DNA of 11,235 bases. Source: JBDRLD01 sp043813445. GTDB lineage: Bacteria > Patescibacteriota > Patescibacteriia > JACPHY01. A program made the position numbers and the translations under genes. The notes under the pieces were generated by a model, which made no database searches, had not been told where the DNA came from, and worked only from the letters and a program-made list of their open reading frames with translations. The DNA lies in assembly GCA_043813445.1 (NCBI GenBank), contig JBDRLD010000042.1:1-11235 (forward strand). The letters are read 5' to 3'. Of the stretch, positions 5,569 to 11,235 are shown piece by piece (positions within the stretch are counted from its first letter, which is position 1; every line of letters begins with the position of its first letter).

Positions 5569-6858
5569 CTATCGTGCTCGGAAGAACGCGACAAGTGCAT
5601 CGCGTGCCAGCTCGTGCTCCGTGCCGGTTGGTAAGTGCTTCACTCGGAACACCTGCGTCGCCGCCTCCTGCTCGCCAATGCAGAGCACATACGGGATGGC
5701 CTGCCGCTCGGCCGTGCGCACCTGCATTCCAAGCTTTCGATCGGTGTAATCTACCGCGACACTGACGCCCTCCTCGCGAAGTTGCCGCGCAATATCTTCA
5801 ACCAGCTCGCACTGCGCCACGTCCACGCGGCAGAGGTACACCACCGTTGGCGAGGTGTACGTCGGCAAAAGACCGTGCGTCTCGAGAAAATCTCGAATGG
5901 TGACATCGCCCATGCCAAACCCAATGCCCGGCACTGGATCAACGCCGAAAATGCCGACGAGATCATCGTACCGGCCGCCACCGAACAGCGAGCGCGCGTT
6001 TGTCGGGTCAGTATCGAAGACCTCGAAGACGTTGCCGGTGTAGTAGTCGAACCCGCGAACGAGCGTCGGGTCAAACACCGCATTCGCAATCCCACCAGTG
6101 CGAAGTGCGTCGAGAAGTGTACGGAGTTCCTGCGCACCATCGCTTGTTGCCAGTGCATCAGGAAGCGCGTCAATCGACTGTACGGCGAGGAGCTCGGTAA
6201 ACGCTCCGGCACGATCACCGAGAAGCGCGGTGGCCTGCTCGTCAAATTCCGCCGGTGCGAGCTTCGCCTTGCGATCGATAAGTTTCGTCAGTGCGTGCGC
6301 GGCATCATCTGTAACATCGAATGACGCAAGTATTGCCGTGAGCAGCTTCCGATTACTCACCCGGATGCGGTACTGATCCGACTTCGCGCCGAATGCACGC
6401 ATGAGCGCATCGGCAACCGCGATAATCTCCGCATCGATGTCCGCACCGATCATACCGAACGCATCGACGTTCAGCTGCCAGTGCTCGCGCAGTCGGCCTC
6501 GCTGCGGCCGTTCATATCGGAAGAGGTTTGGGATCGAGTACCACCGGAGCGGGAATGTGAGCTCGCGTCGCCGCCGCGCAACCATACGCGCGACTGTTGG
6601 TGTCATCTCAGGACGGATCGTCACATCGCGCCCGCCGCGATCCGTGAATGAGTACGTCTGCTCGTCCACAATCTCCGAGCCAGACTTCGCGCGATAGAGA
6701 TCCGTGGGTTCGAGAATAGACGCATCGTATGAGACATACCCGAACCGCTCCACGACCGTGCGCATCGTCGAGAAGATATGATGCTGCACGAACATGTCCT
6801 CGGGGTAGAAGTCCCGAGTTCCGCGGTACGGTTCCGTGGAGAGCGTGGTGCGCGTCAT
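5569..6858 (-). CDS. hisS: Histidyl-tRNA synthetase (class II)
   Basis: The 429-residue product attaches histidine to tRNA-His in the cytoplasm. Class II landmarks are in order: a motif 1 region after GTRDFYPEDM (13-22); motif 2 with RPEMTPTVARM (82-92) and FRYERPQRGRLREHWQLN (113-130); the His-specific motif LVRGFDYYTGNVFE (266-279), including the catalytic Arg; GGGRYDDL (293-300); and motif 3 GIGFGMGD (311-318). The C-terminal anticodon-binding domain spans about 337-429. ATG 6858 gives the usual family N-terminus (LSTEPYRGTRDFYP) and is preferred over a GTG 17 codons upstream (6909), although neither has a convincing ribosome-binding site. Length and motifs are normal. It converges with the hypothetical cassette and diverges from the gene at 7047. 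Confidence 0.98.
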   Translation of the reverse strand: MTRTTLSTEPYRGTRDFYPEDMFVQHHIFSTMRTVVERFGYVSYDASILEPTDLYRAKSGSEIVDEQTYSFTDRGGRDVTIRPEMTPTVARMVARRRRELTFPLRWYSIPNLFRYERPQRGRLREHWQLNVDAFGMIGADIDAEIIAVADALMRAFGAKSDQYRIRVSNRKLLTAILASFDVTDDAAHALTKLIDRKAKLAPAEFDEQATALLGDRAGAFTELLAVQSIDALPDALATSDGAQELRTLLDALRTGGIANAVFDPTLVRGFDYYTGNVFEVFDTDPTNARSLFGGGRYDDLVGIFGVDPVPGIGFGMGDVTIRDFLETHGLLPTYTSPTVVYLCRVDVAQCELVEDIARQLREEGVSVAVDYTDRKLGMQVRTAERQAIPYVLCIGEQEAATQVFRVKHLPTGTEHELARDALVAFFRAR

Positions 6859-6941
6859 ATCGTTGGCGGTTACGAATACAGACAGGCCATACAGCGCCTG
6901 CCACCCCACGGTACACCATCATCGCAAAAAGGCCAACACTA

Positions 6942-6970
6942 TTGACGGGGGCACCACTGTACGTTATATT
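6942..6970 (+). promoter_or_regulatory. Near-consensus sigma70 promoter for the 100-codon gene
   Basis: TTGACG (6942-6947) and TATATT (6965-6970) are separated by exactly 17 bases, each hexamer matching five of six consensus bases. Transcription would begin near 6977, giving a leader of about 70 bases to GTG 7047. This is one of the best promoter matches in the window. Confidence 0.7.
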
Positions 6971-7046
6971 CTCATCGGAGCACGGGATGATTCACGCGCG
7001 TCCAAAAAGACTCTGAGTTTCTTTTTCCAAACAAGGAGGATGGATC

Positions 7047-7349
7047 GTGGCTGTAAATCATGCGGTGATGTCGCGCACGGCATGGATCCGCAAATATACA
7101 CGCGAACTCTGGCTTCGGCGAACAGAGTACATCCCACCCAAGGTGACCGCGAAATGGGAGTCGCGCTGGGGGAAGAAGTACGATGCGGCACTCGAGCTTC
7201 TCGATTCCGCTGAACCCTCACACCCCCTCAAGAATGCGAAACTGCTCGTTCATCTGCAAGAGCTTCTCTCCGACGCATACATGTGCGCACCGGACGACGT
7301 GTTCGATCAGCACATCGCCGATGCGCTCGCAGAGGAGCCAACCGGTTAG
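7047..7349 (+). CDS. Hypothetical 100-residue soluble protein, monocistronic
   Basis: I do not recognise a family. GTG 7047 follows AAGGAGG by seven bases, the best-spaced ribosome-binding site in the window. The N-terminal half is basic and aromatic (W13, R15, K16, W22, R24, R25, W37, W41, K43, K44), while the C-terminal half is acidic and helical (47-95). There is no signal peptide or membrane segment, so it is probably cytoplasmic. The gene stands alone between a near-consensus promoter and a strong intrinsic terminator, which suggests an abundantly expressed small protein. The basic-aromatic half could contact nucleic acid or ribosomes, but that is inference from composition only. It is divergent from hisS and convergent with the tRNA-Ser gene. 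Confidence 0.82.
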   Translation: MAVNHAVMSRTAWIRKYTRELWLRRTEYIPPKVTAKWESRWGKKYDAALELLDSAEPSHPLKNAKLLVHLQELLSDAYMCAPDDVFDQHIADALAEEPTG

Positions 7350-7377
7350 TGCTCATCAAGCGTCTACCCAAAACCAC

Positions 7378-7413
7378 AACGACCCCCCGACTATCGGGGG
7401 GTCGTTTCTCTTT
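7378..7413 (+). terminator. Strong intrinsic terminator after the 100-codon gene
   Basis: AACGACCCCCCGA (7378-7390) and TCGGGGGGTCGTT (7394-7406) form a perfect 13-pair stem with a three-base CTA loop, followed by TCTCTTTT. It lies 28 bases after the stop codon. On the opposite strand the hairpin is followed by GTGGTTTT, so it could also stop transcripts coming from the tRNA side. Confidence 0.9.
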
Positions 7414-7417
7414 TATC

Positions 7418-7437
7418 AAACGGAGAGGGAGGGATTT
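7418..7437 (-). repeat. Partial copy of the tRNA-Ser 3' end
   Basis: AAACGGAGAGGGAGGGATTT matches 7528-7547, the end of tRNA-Ser and its first flanking bases, at 19 of 20 positions and in the same orientation, 110 bases away. The rest of a tRNA cannot be folded around it. It could be an attachment-site or recombination scar, or a decayed tRNA fragment. Confidence 0.5.
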
Positions 7438-7447
7438 TCCGCGTCAT

Positions 7448-7527
7448 GCCCCGATGGAATCGGGGCTGCGCGGACCCGCGCGATCCCGCTTCGCGGGATA
7501 CGTCGCGGGGAACCACGTGTTCGCACG
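7448..7527. repeat. Cluster of back-to-back hairpins downstream of tRNA-Ser
   Basis: Four palindromes are packed into 80 bases: GCCCCGAT/ATCGGGGC (7448-7466), GCGCG/CGCGC (7468-7481), ATCCCGC/GCGGGAT (7483-7499) and CGTG/CACG (7516-7527). The first three are one base apart, with loops of three or four bases. The cluster lies between the tRNA-Ser 3' end and the convergent terminator. No coding capacity is evident. It may be a structured RNA, a processing region or a mosaic of dispersed hairpin repeats. Confidence 0.5.
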
Positions 7528-7531
7528 AAAA

Positions 7532-7618
7532 CGGAGGGGGAGGGATTTGAACCCTCGAGGGGCTTGCGCCCCTACAGGTTTTCGAGACCTGCGCCTTCAG
7601 CCGCTCGGCCACCCCTCC
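7532..7618 (-). tRNA. tRNA-Ser, anticodon CGA (reads UCG)
   Basis: The 87-base gene folds as a complete class II tRNA. The acceptor stem is GGAGGGG/CCCCTCC with discriminator G, the D-arm starts GGCCGAGCGGCTGAAGGC, and the anticodon stem CAGGT/ACCTG encloses CTCGAAA, placing the CGA anticodon at 7584-7582. The long variable arm AGGGGC-GCAA-GCCCCT is typical of serine tRNAs. The T-arm is GAGGG-TTCAAAT-CCCTC. CCA is not encoded: TTTT follows the discriminator base, so the end must be added enzymatically. The gene begins only four bases after the stop of the GIY-YIG gene on the same strand, so the tRNA may be cut out of an mRNA transcript. Confidence 0.97.
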
Positions 7619-7622
7619 GTTC

Positions 7623-7868
7623 TCATGCGAATCCTAATTTCTTCTTCAGTTGTCTTCTACCCTGACTTGTTTTATAAAATCGTTCTGCAACCTGTGCGAG
7701 TTGCTTCGTTCGATGCGCTTCGTAGTACCAAAGCTCCCAGGGCCTACCGGTGCTTGTAAATGGGACCTTACCCTGATTGTGCTCGCACAGTCTCTTACGT
7801 AAATCCTCTGTAGATCCCGTGTATAACTTCTGAAACTTCCCACTATGTAATACATACGTATAGTGCAT
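7623..7868 (-). CDS. GIY-YIG endonuclease-like small protein (YhbQ/URI-like)
   Basis: The 81-residue product is a stand-alone GIY-YIG domain of normal size. Y-T-Y-V-L (residues 3-7) supplies the GIY-like strand and L-Y-T-G-S-T (15-20) the YIG-like strand. R24 matches the catalytic arginine, H30-N31 the conserved EHN, E50 in WYYEA the metal-binding glutamate, and ERFYK...GRRQLKK (62-76) the C-terminal helix. The family cuts or nicks DNA; the cellular role of these small bacterial members is not settled. ATG 7868 is chosen because GGAGAGG precedes it by three bases and it gives the usual N-terminus. The frame extends upstream only to a TTG. It lies 41 bases after the ligase gene and 4 before tRNA-Ser. 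All key residues appear present. Confidence 0.9.
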   Translation of the reverse strand: MHYTYVLHSGKFQKLYTGSTEDLRKRLCEHNQGKVPFTSTGRPWELWYYEAHRTKQLAQVAERFYKTSQGRRQLKKKLGFA

Positions 7869-7909
7869 ACACCTCTCCACGTACAAGCAACGTACGCCAT
7901 TTCTGCAGT

Positions 7910-9256
7910 TTAATCAAGTCGCCCCATCGGTACGGCGGCGAGCGCAAGGAAGGCCCATGTGAGCACTGCGAGATCGTTCTTGAAAAACGGAACATCCACG
8001 AGTCCGAAGATGAGCACCGTGAGAAGCGCGGCTGCGGCTGCGATACGACCATGCGTGAAGGCGGCACGGAACCCCCGCATGACAATCACGAGGAAGAGTG
8101 CCAACCCGAAAAGGCCGAACTCCACCCACATGGCCAGAAGGAGGTTGTGCGGATACATGAAAATCTCAACATCCGCTTTCTCGTGATAGGGCTGCACTGC
8201 ACGCTGGTAGTCGGCAAGCCCTGCGCCGCGAAGCGGGTGATCACGCAGCAGCTCCCACGTCTCACGATATTGACTCAAACGCACACTGCCCGACCACTGC
8301 TGGAACGACACCTTCTGCCACCACTCAGGCCCGCTGCGCGGACGCTCTGGCTGGAATGGGAGCCATGCGGTGATTGCGAGACAGGCGATAACCCAACCGA
8401 TTATGAGCATGAACGCTGCGCCACCCGCACGTCGCGCAAGCCAACCGCGGAAGAGTGACCACTTGAGTAGCGCCGCCACGCCGATCACGGTTGCGATAAT
8501 TGCCGCCGCGCCGCGCGTGAGCCACACGGCGACAACGCTCGTCGCTGTGACAAGAAACAAGGAACAAGAAACGAGGTAGCCGCATAGGAACGAAGCCACG
8601 TTCCCACCAGCCACACAAGAACGTGTGCGACCATTGAAAATCGTCCGTACGCCAGATAACGCAAAGCCAAGCGCAAGCACGGCGATCGGTGCGAGAAAGA
8701 GTCCGACCGCATTTGGGTACCCGAACACGCTTGTGACCCGTCGTGCTGCTGGCTCAAACCATGGGTACGGAATGCCATACCCCGACCAATATTGCCATAC
8801 GGCAATCGCCGCAACACCGAGCGCGGCAACCGCAAGCGGGAGTACGATATGTCGCCGCGCATCGAGCTGCTCGCGGAGCGTATGAATCGCCCAGAAGAAG
8901 AGTACGGGTTCGACGACATACGCCTTCCAAATCCCCCACCCCCGCATCCCCGCATCTGATCCGAGCGCGGCAAGGAAGCCGACCGCGATCCAAACCATCG
9001 AAAGCGCAATGAGCGGATCGCCGAGTGACGAGCTTCGTGCCGGTTGTGTCGCATCCGCATCGAATCGCCAATGCAAAAGCACGACGACACTACACGAGAG
9101 AATAAGGAGCTCCAATACGGTCATGGGGATGCCGGCAACCGTGAACCGGAGGAGGTAGCTCGGAAGCAGCGCAAGTACCAACGCCAACGCTACACGCGGA
9201 CGATGCCAAGCGACGACCACGATGCAAAGGAGTATGAGGAAGTAGAGTGCCGACAT
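7910..9256 (-). CDS. O-antigen ligase / polymerase-type membrane protein (Wzy_C family)
   Basis: The 448-residue product has roughly a dozen hydrophobic segments. Between residues 296 and 368 there is a large extracytoplasmic loop, followed by the family signature YPHNLLLAMWVEFGLFGL (368-385), in which H370 is the expected conserved histidine. SVRLSQYRETWELLRDHPLRGAG (324-346) is the other typical block (R331 and W334 region). Members either polymerise repeat units or transfer lipid-linked polysaccharide to lipid or protein at the outer face of the membrane; sequence alone does not tell which. It starts 12 bases after the flippase stop, which implies one operon. Residues 228-236 are encoded by an ACAAGAAAC-type word-repeat tract, an unusual piece of coding sequence. 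No clear ribosome-binding site precedes ATG 9256; coupling to the flippase is likely. Confidence 0.9.
   Translation of the reverse strand: MSALYFLILLCIVVVAWHRPRVALALVLALLPSYLLRFTVAGIPMTVLELLILSCSVVVLLHWRFDADATQPARSSSLGDPLIALSMVWIAVGFLAALGSDAGMRGWGIWKAYVVEPVLFFWAIHTLREQLDARRHIVLPLAVAALGVAAIAVWQYWSGYGIPYPWFEPAARRVTSVFGYPNAVGLFLAPIAVLALGFALSGVRTIFNGRTRSCVAGGNVASFLCGYLVSCSLFLVTATSVVAVWLTRGAAAIIATVIGVAALLKWSLFRGWLARRAGGAAFMLIIGWVIACLAITAWLPFQPERPRSGPEWWQKVSFQQWSGSVRLSQYRETWELLRDHPLRGAGLADYQRAVQPYHEKADVEIFMYPHNLLLAMWVEFGLFGLALFLVIVMRGFRAAFTHGRIAAAAALLTVLIFGLVDVPFFKNDLAVLTWAFLALAAVPMGRLD
8549..8576. repeat. Word-repeat tract inside the ligase gene
   Basis: GACAAGAAACAAGGAACAAG followed by AAACGAGG is built from a nine-base word, ACAAGAAAC, repeated with single changes. 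It is in frame and encodes part of a hydrophobic segment (residues 228-236). It resembles the short-word tracts found in the gaps of this window. Confidence 0.5.
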
Positions 9257-9268
9257 ACGAAAAAGACG

Positions 9269-10708
9269 CTATTCAGCCCAAACGCCACGCAGCAACTTTC
9301 GGGTCCACGGCATTGCGAACGCGACCAGTGCGTACACGATCACGCCAACGGCGACACGGGTGAGGACGTGGAGTGTCGGCGTCGCAAGCAGCGCGAGTGC
9401 CATCGCGACGGCGGCCGCCAGGGCGGCGAGCGGGGTCCGCAGATTGAGACGAAGTGCGCTCGCGCGGCGCACAACCGAAAACGTAATCGTCGCAATCGCA
9501 ACCTCCGATACAACCGTGAGCCACGCCGCACCCCAATACGAGTAGAGTGGAATGACGATGCAATATCCGATCAGCGTCACGACCGCAACAATCGCATACC
9601 CCCAGAGCATACGGCGCTGTGCATTCACCGCCACGACGGCGTAGCCGAACGGCTGGCCGAGAAAAATACCAAGGAGCGCAAGCGAGAGTACACCGAGCAC
9701 CGGGCCGGACACCGCGAACTGATCTCCGGCAACGAGCGTCATGAGTGGCACACCGAGCACCATCGCTCCCGCGACAACCGGAATACCCAAAAACGCGAGC
9801 CCATCGAACACGCGCTGGAGTCGATCATGGAATCGCGCGCGGTCACCGGCAACCCACGCTCCGGCGAGCATCGGAAGTACGAGCCCCATGACGAGGTGAG
9901 GAAATTGGGTGAGCACGTCGAGGAGACGATATGGGGCGGCGTAGATACCGACGTGCGCCGCGGGCTTCATAAACGACAGGAGCACCTGGTCGGCACGGAG
10001 GTAGACGAGATTGAACACGATGGAGAGCGCGATGGGCCACGATTGCGTCAGGATTCCCCGCCATAGCGCGAAGTCAAACGCGAGACGCACCCGCACAAGG
10101 CGCTGCGCCGCCACGAACACAACTCCGGTCATACACACATTCCCAATCACGGTCGCAGCAACTATGGCCATGAGCCCCATCCCGCTCCATGCGGCGTACG
10201 CGAGCGCGCCGACCAGCACTACGCGACCGATAATCTCTGCAGCGGTCGGCCACCCCATGCGTGCCGCCACCTGGAACGGCGCCTGAAGAATCTGCGTAAG
10301 TACGATCCCAAGAAAGGAGAACGTCGCGAGCGCGATGCCGATGCGCACCGCTTGATCGTACACCGGAATACGAAACGCCACCGCAGCCGCAATCGCGAAC
10401 ACAATCACCGCTGCGGTCAATCGCATGGTAAAAATGTTGCTCAAGAGTGCTTGACGCTGGATGCTGGATGCTGGATGCTCATCGACTTGTAGCTCCCCGA
10501 GCATCTTCGGTGCAAGCACATTCAACCCCAAATCCACCGCAATGCCGAAGAGCTGCAGGTACGCCATGATAATCGCGTACTTCCCATACCCCTCCAAACC
10601 CAGGCCACGCGTAATGATAGCAATTGCAACAACACCAAGCGCAATGCTTACCATCTTTCCAGCGAGCTGAATTCCGGTCTGCGTCATGATGACTCTTGAA
10701 CGATGCAT
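9269..10708 (-). CDS. Polysaccharide flippase (MOP superfamily, Wzx-like)
   Basis: The 479-residue, highly hydrophobic product has about 12-14 membrane segments in the pattern of polysaccharide/oligosaccharide flippases, which move polyprenyl-linked glycan units across the cytoplasmic membrane. Typical features are GIQLAGKMVSIALG near the start, ITRGLGLEGYGKYAII (32-47), FNLVYLRADQVLLSFM in the middle segment, the block IYAAPYRLLDVLTQFP with a conserved tyrosine, and LVAGDQF. ATG 10708 is used; ATG 10687 is in frame and gives MTQTGIQL, and neither has a well-spaced ribosome-binding site (AGAGG lies 14 bases before 10708). The ligase/polymerase follows 12 bases later, a classic pairing. Residues 77-87 in a cytoplasmic loop (HPASSIQRQA) come from a GGATGCT repeat tract. 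Confidence 0.93.
   Translation of the reverse strand: MHRSRVIMTQTGIQLAGKMVSIALGVVAIAIITRGLGLEGYGKYAIIMAYLQLFGIAVDLGLNVLAPKMLGELQVDEHPASSIQRQALLSNIFTMRLTAAVIVFAIAAAVAFRIPVYDQAVRIGIALATFSFLGIVLTQILQAPFQVAARMGWPTAAEIIGRVVLVGALAYAAWSGMGLMAIVAATVIGNVCMTGVVFVAAQRLVRVRLAFDFALWRGILTQSWPIALSIVFNLVYLRADQVLLSFMKPAAHVGIYAAPYRLLDVLTQFPHLVMGLVLPMLAGAWVAGDRARFHDRLQRVFDGLAFLGIPVVAGAMVLGVPLMTLVAGDQFAVSGPVLGVLSLALLGIFLGQPFGYAVVAVNAQRRMLWGYAIVAVVTLIGYCIVIPLYSYWGAAWLTVVSEVAIATITFSVVRRASALRLNLRTPLAALAAAVAMALALLATPTLHVLTRVAVGVIVYALVAFAMPWTRKLLRGVWAE
10449..10478. repeat. GGATGCT tandem words inside the flippase gene
   Basis: GCTTGACGCT is followed by three copies of the seven-base word GGATGCT, the last ending at 10478-10479. 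Seven-base units shift frame with each copy, yet the tract stays open and codes for a loop between the second and third membrane segments. The word GCTTGACGCT also occurs in the gap at about 4243-4252. Confidence 0.6.
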
Positions 10709-10775
10709 ACGCTGTTGTAATTCCTCTCCCCAACTTCCAATCTACACTACTCCAACCCCCTACCTCCGACCTCCG
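10709..10775 (-). other. Short gap between the propeller and flippase genes
   Basis: These 67 bases contain no hairpin or terminator. On the minus strand they are a G-rich word-repeat-like stretch (GGAGGTCGGAGGTAGGGGG, then TTGGAGTAGTG and TTGGAAGTTGGGG). The absence of a terminator is compatible with read-through from the propeller gene into the flippase. Confidence 0.4.
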
Positions 10776-11235
10776 CTAGTTCGGCATTGGAGGGATCTCC
10801 GGGCCTTTGATCTTGCGTTCGTGGCGCTTGCGGAGTACGTCCTCGGGGATGGCGTAGCGAGCGATGGCACCACCAGCGCCGCCAACGAGGAAGGAGGTAT
10901 CGGAAGTGAGGGTGATGGTGTCGATGTCGCCGCCGTAGTCTCCGAGGTCTTGCTCGCGGGTAGGGTCACCTTCTGGCTTGGAGGGATCGAATTTGAGAAT
11001 GCGGCCGCCACGGCCACCGATGAGGAGGGTGTGGTCTGGGAGGGGGGTGATGGTGTAGATGTTGCTGCCGTAGTCTCCGAGGTCTTGCTCGCGGGTAGGG
11101 TCGCCTTCTGGCTTTGATGGATCGAATTTGAGAACGCGGCCGTCACCGCAACCAATTAGGAGGGTATTGTCTGGGAGGGGGGTGATGGTGTAGATGGGAT
11201 TGCCGTAGTCTCCGAGGTCTTGCTCGCGAGCAGGG
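10776..11235 (-). CDS. Beta-propeller-like tandem-repeat protein, C-terminal part (5' end beyond window)
   Basis: The frame is open from the right edge to the TAG at 10778-10776, giving 153 codons. It contains tandem 45-residue (135-bp) units starting at 11228, 11093 and 10958. The consensus is REQDLGDYG, then IYTITPLPD, then TLLIGGxGGRILKFD and PSKPEGDPT. Repeated beta-strand pairs ending in G-(D/G)-G-R-(I/V)-L-K-F-D resemble WD40/PQQ-type propeller blades, which usually act as binding platforms. The last unit diverges (IDTITLTSDTSFLVGG) and ends in a basic tail, ...RKRHERKIKGPEIPPMPN. The blade family and any N-terminal domain cannot be decided here. It precedes the flippase by 67 bases on the same strand and may belong to the same operon. 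Confidence 0.85.
   Translation of the reverse strand, partial: PAREQDLGDYGNPIYTITPLPDNTLLIGCGDGRVLKFDPSKPEGDPTREQDLGDYGSNIYTITPLPDHTLLIGGRGGRILKFDPSKPEGDPTREQDLGDYGGDIDTITLTSDTSFLVGGAGGAIARYAIPEDVLRKRHERKIKGPEIPPMPN
10959..11228 (-). repeat. 135-bp coding tandem repeats
   Basis: Two consecutive full units (11228-11094 and 11093-10959) differ at about 15 of 135 bases by hand alignment, so they are roughly 89% identical. A third, more diverged unit starts at 10958. The array continues past the right edge. The unit length is an exact multiple of three and corresponds to one 45-residue protein repeat. Confidence 0.85.

Noticed and set aside
5635..6324. A 229-codon plus-strand open frame
   Set aside because: It is antisense to hisS, which carries all class II synthetase motifs.
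6910..6991. A hisS promoter on the minus strand using TATAAC at 6968-6963
   Set aside because: No acceptable -35 hexamer lies 16-18 bases upstream, and the same bases are part of the clearly better plus-strand promoter.
7420..7530. A second tRNA gene suggested by the tRNA-like 3' end
   Set aside because: Only about 20 bases match. No anticodon arm, D-arm or matching acceptor strand can be placed in the remaining bases, which form unrelated hairpins.
9044..10066. A 340-codon plus-strand open frame, rich in Arg, Glu and His
   Set aside because: It lies antisense to the ligase and flippase genes and spans both. Its charged composition is what the reverse of hydrophobic membrane-protein codons gives, and it shows no motif or ribosome-binding site.
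10760..11155. A Ser/Thr/Pro/Ala-rich minus-strand frame that looks like a secreted linker protein
   Set aside because: It is the wrong frame of the 135-bp repeat gene. The neighbouring frame is open to the window edge and gives a coherent propeller-like repeat with a proper C-terminus.
10941..11235. Regularly spaced repeats considered as a CRISPR array
   Set aside because: The unit is 135 bp, continuous and coding, with no unique spacers between short identical repeats.

Overview
The window looks like a chromosomal segment of a GC-rich, uncultured bacterium; a Patescibacteria/CPR-type genome is my best guess but is not proven. This rests on inference from three things: an undecaprenyl-diphosphatase of the 'EWLPVSSEG' subtype, a giant secreted CARDB/PKD repeat protein, and many small unrecognised proteins beside lean housekeeping genes. 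TGA is used as a stop codon (for example at 4960-4962 and 5241-5243), so the Gracilibacteria/SR1 recoding does not apply.

Layout. Positions 1-3277 (minus, 3' end cut off by the window edge) encode a very large exported protein: a signal peptide, six CARDB-like repeats and at least three PKD-like domains. Upstream of it on the same strand is uppP (3360-4172), which has its own terminator. Positions 4173-4533 hold no gene but carry a 63-bp REP/MITE-like hairpin element, degenerate short-word repeats, a sigma70-type promoter whose -35 box sits at the centre of a perfect 8-bp inverted repeat, and a hairpin-rich leader. These lead into a plus-strand, translationally coupled three-gene cassette of unrecognised small proteins (4534-5506), two of them probably membrane-anchored, which ends at a strong hairpin. 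Convergent to it is hisS (5569-6858, minus). Divergent from hisS is a lone 100-codon gene (7047-7349, plus) with a near-consensus promoter and a strong intrinsic terminator.

From 7532 to the right edge everything reads on the minus strand. In order of transcription: the 3' end of a beta-propeller-like repeat protein (10776 to the edge), a MOP-family polysaccharide flippase (9269-10708), an O-antigen ligase/polymerase-type membrane protein (7910-9256), a GIY-YIG endonuclease-like protein (7623-7868) and tRNA-Ser(CGA) (7532-7618). Spacings of 67, 12, 41 and 4 bases suggest that much of this is co-transcribed.

Function. UppP (lipid-carrier recycling), the flippase and the ligase/polymerase all act on polyprenyl-linked surface glycans, and the CARDB/PKD and propeller proteins fit a cell-surface role, so most of the window reads as envelope biology around hisS and tRNA-Ser. 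The parts with no recognisable precedent are the 4534-5506 cassette with its dyad-centred promoter and leader, and the singleton at 7047. Gaps and some coding sequences also contain decayed short-word iterations such as repeated GGATGCT or ACAAGAAAC, which look like a genome-wide repeat process that has reached into genes.
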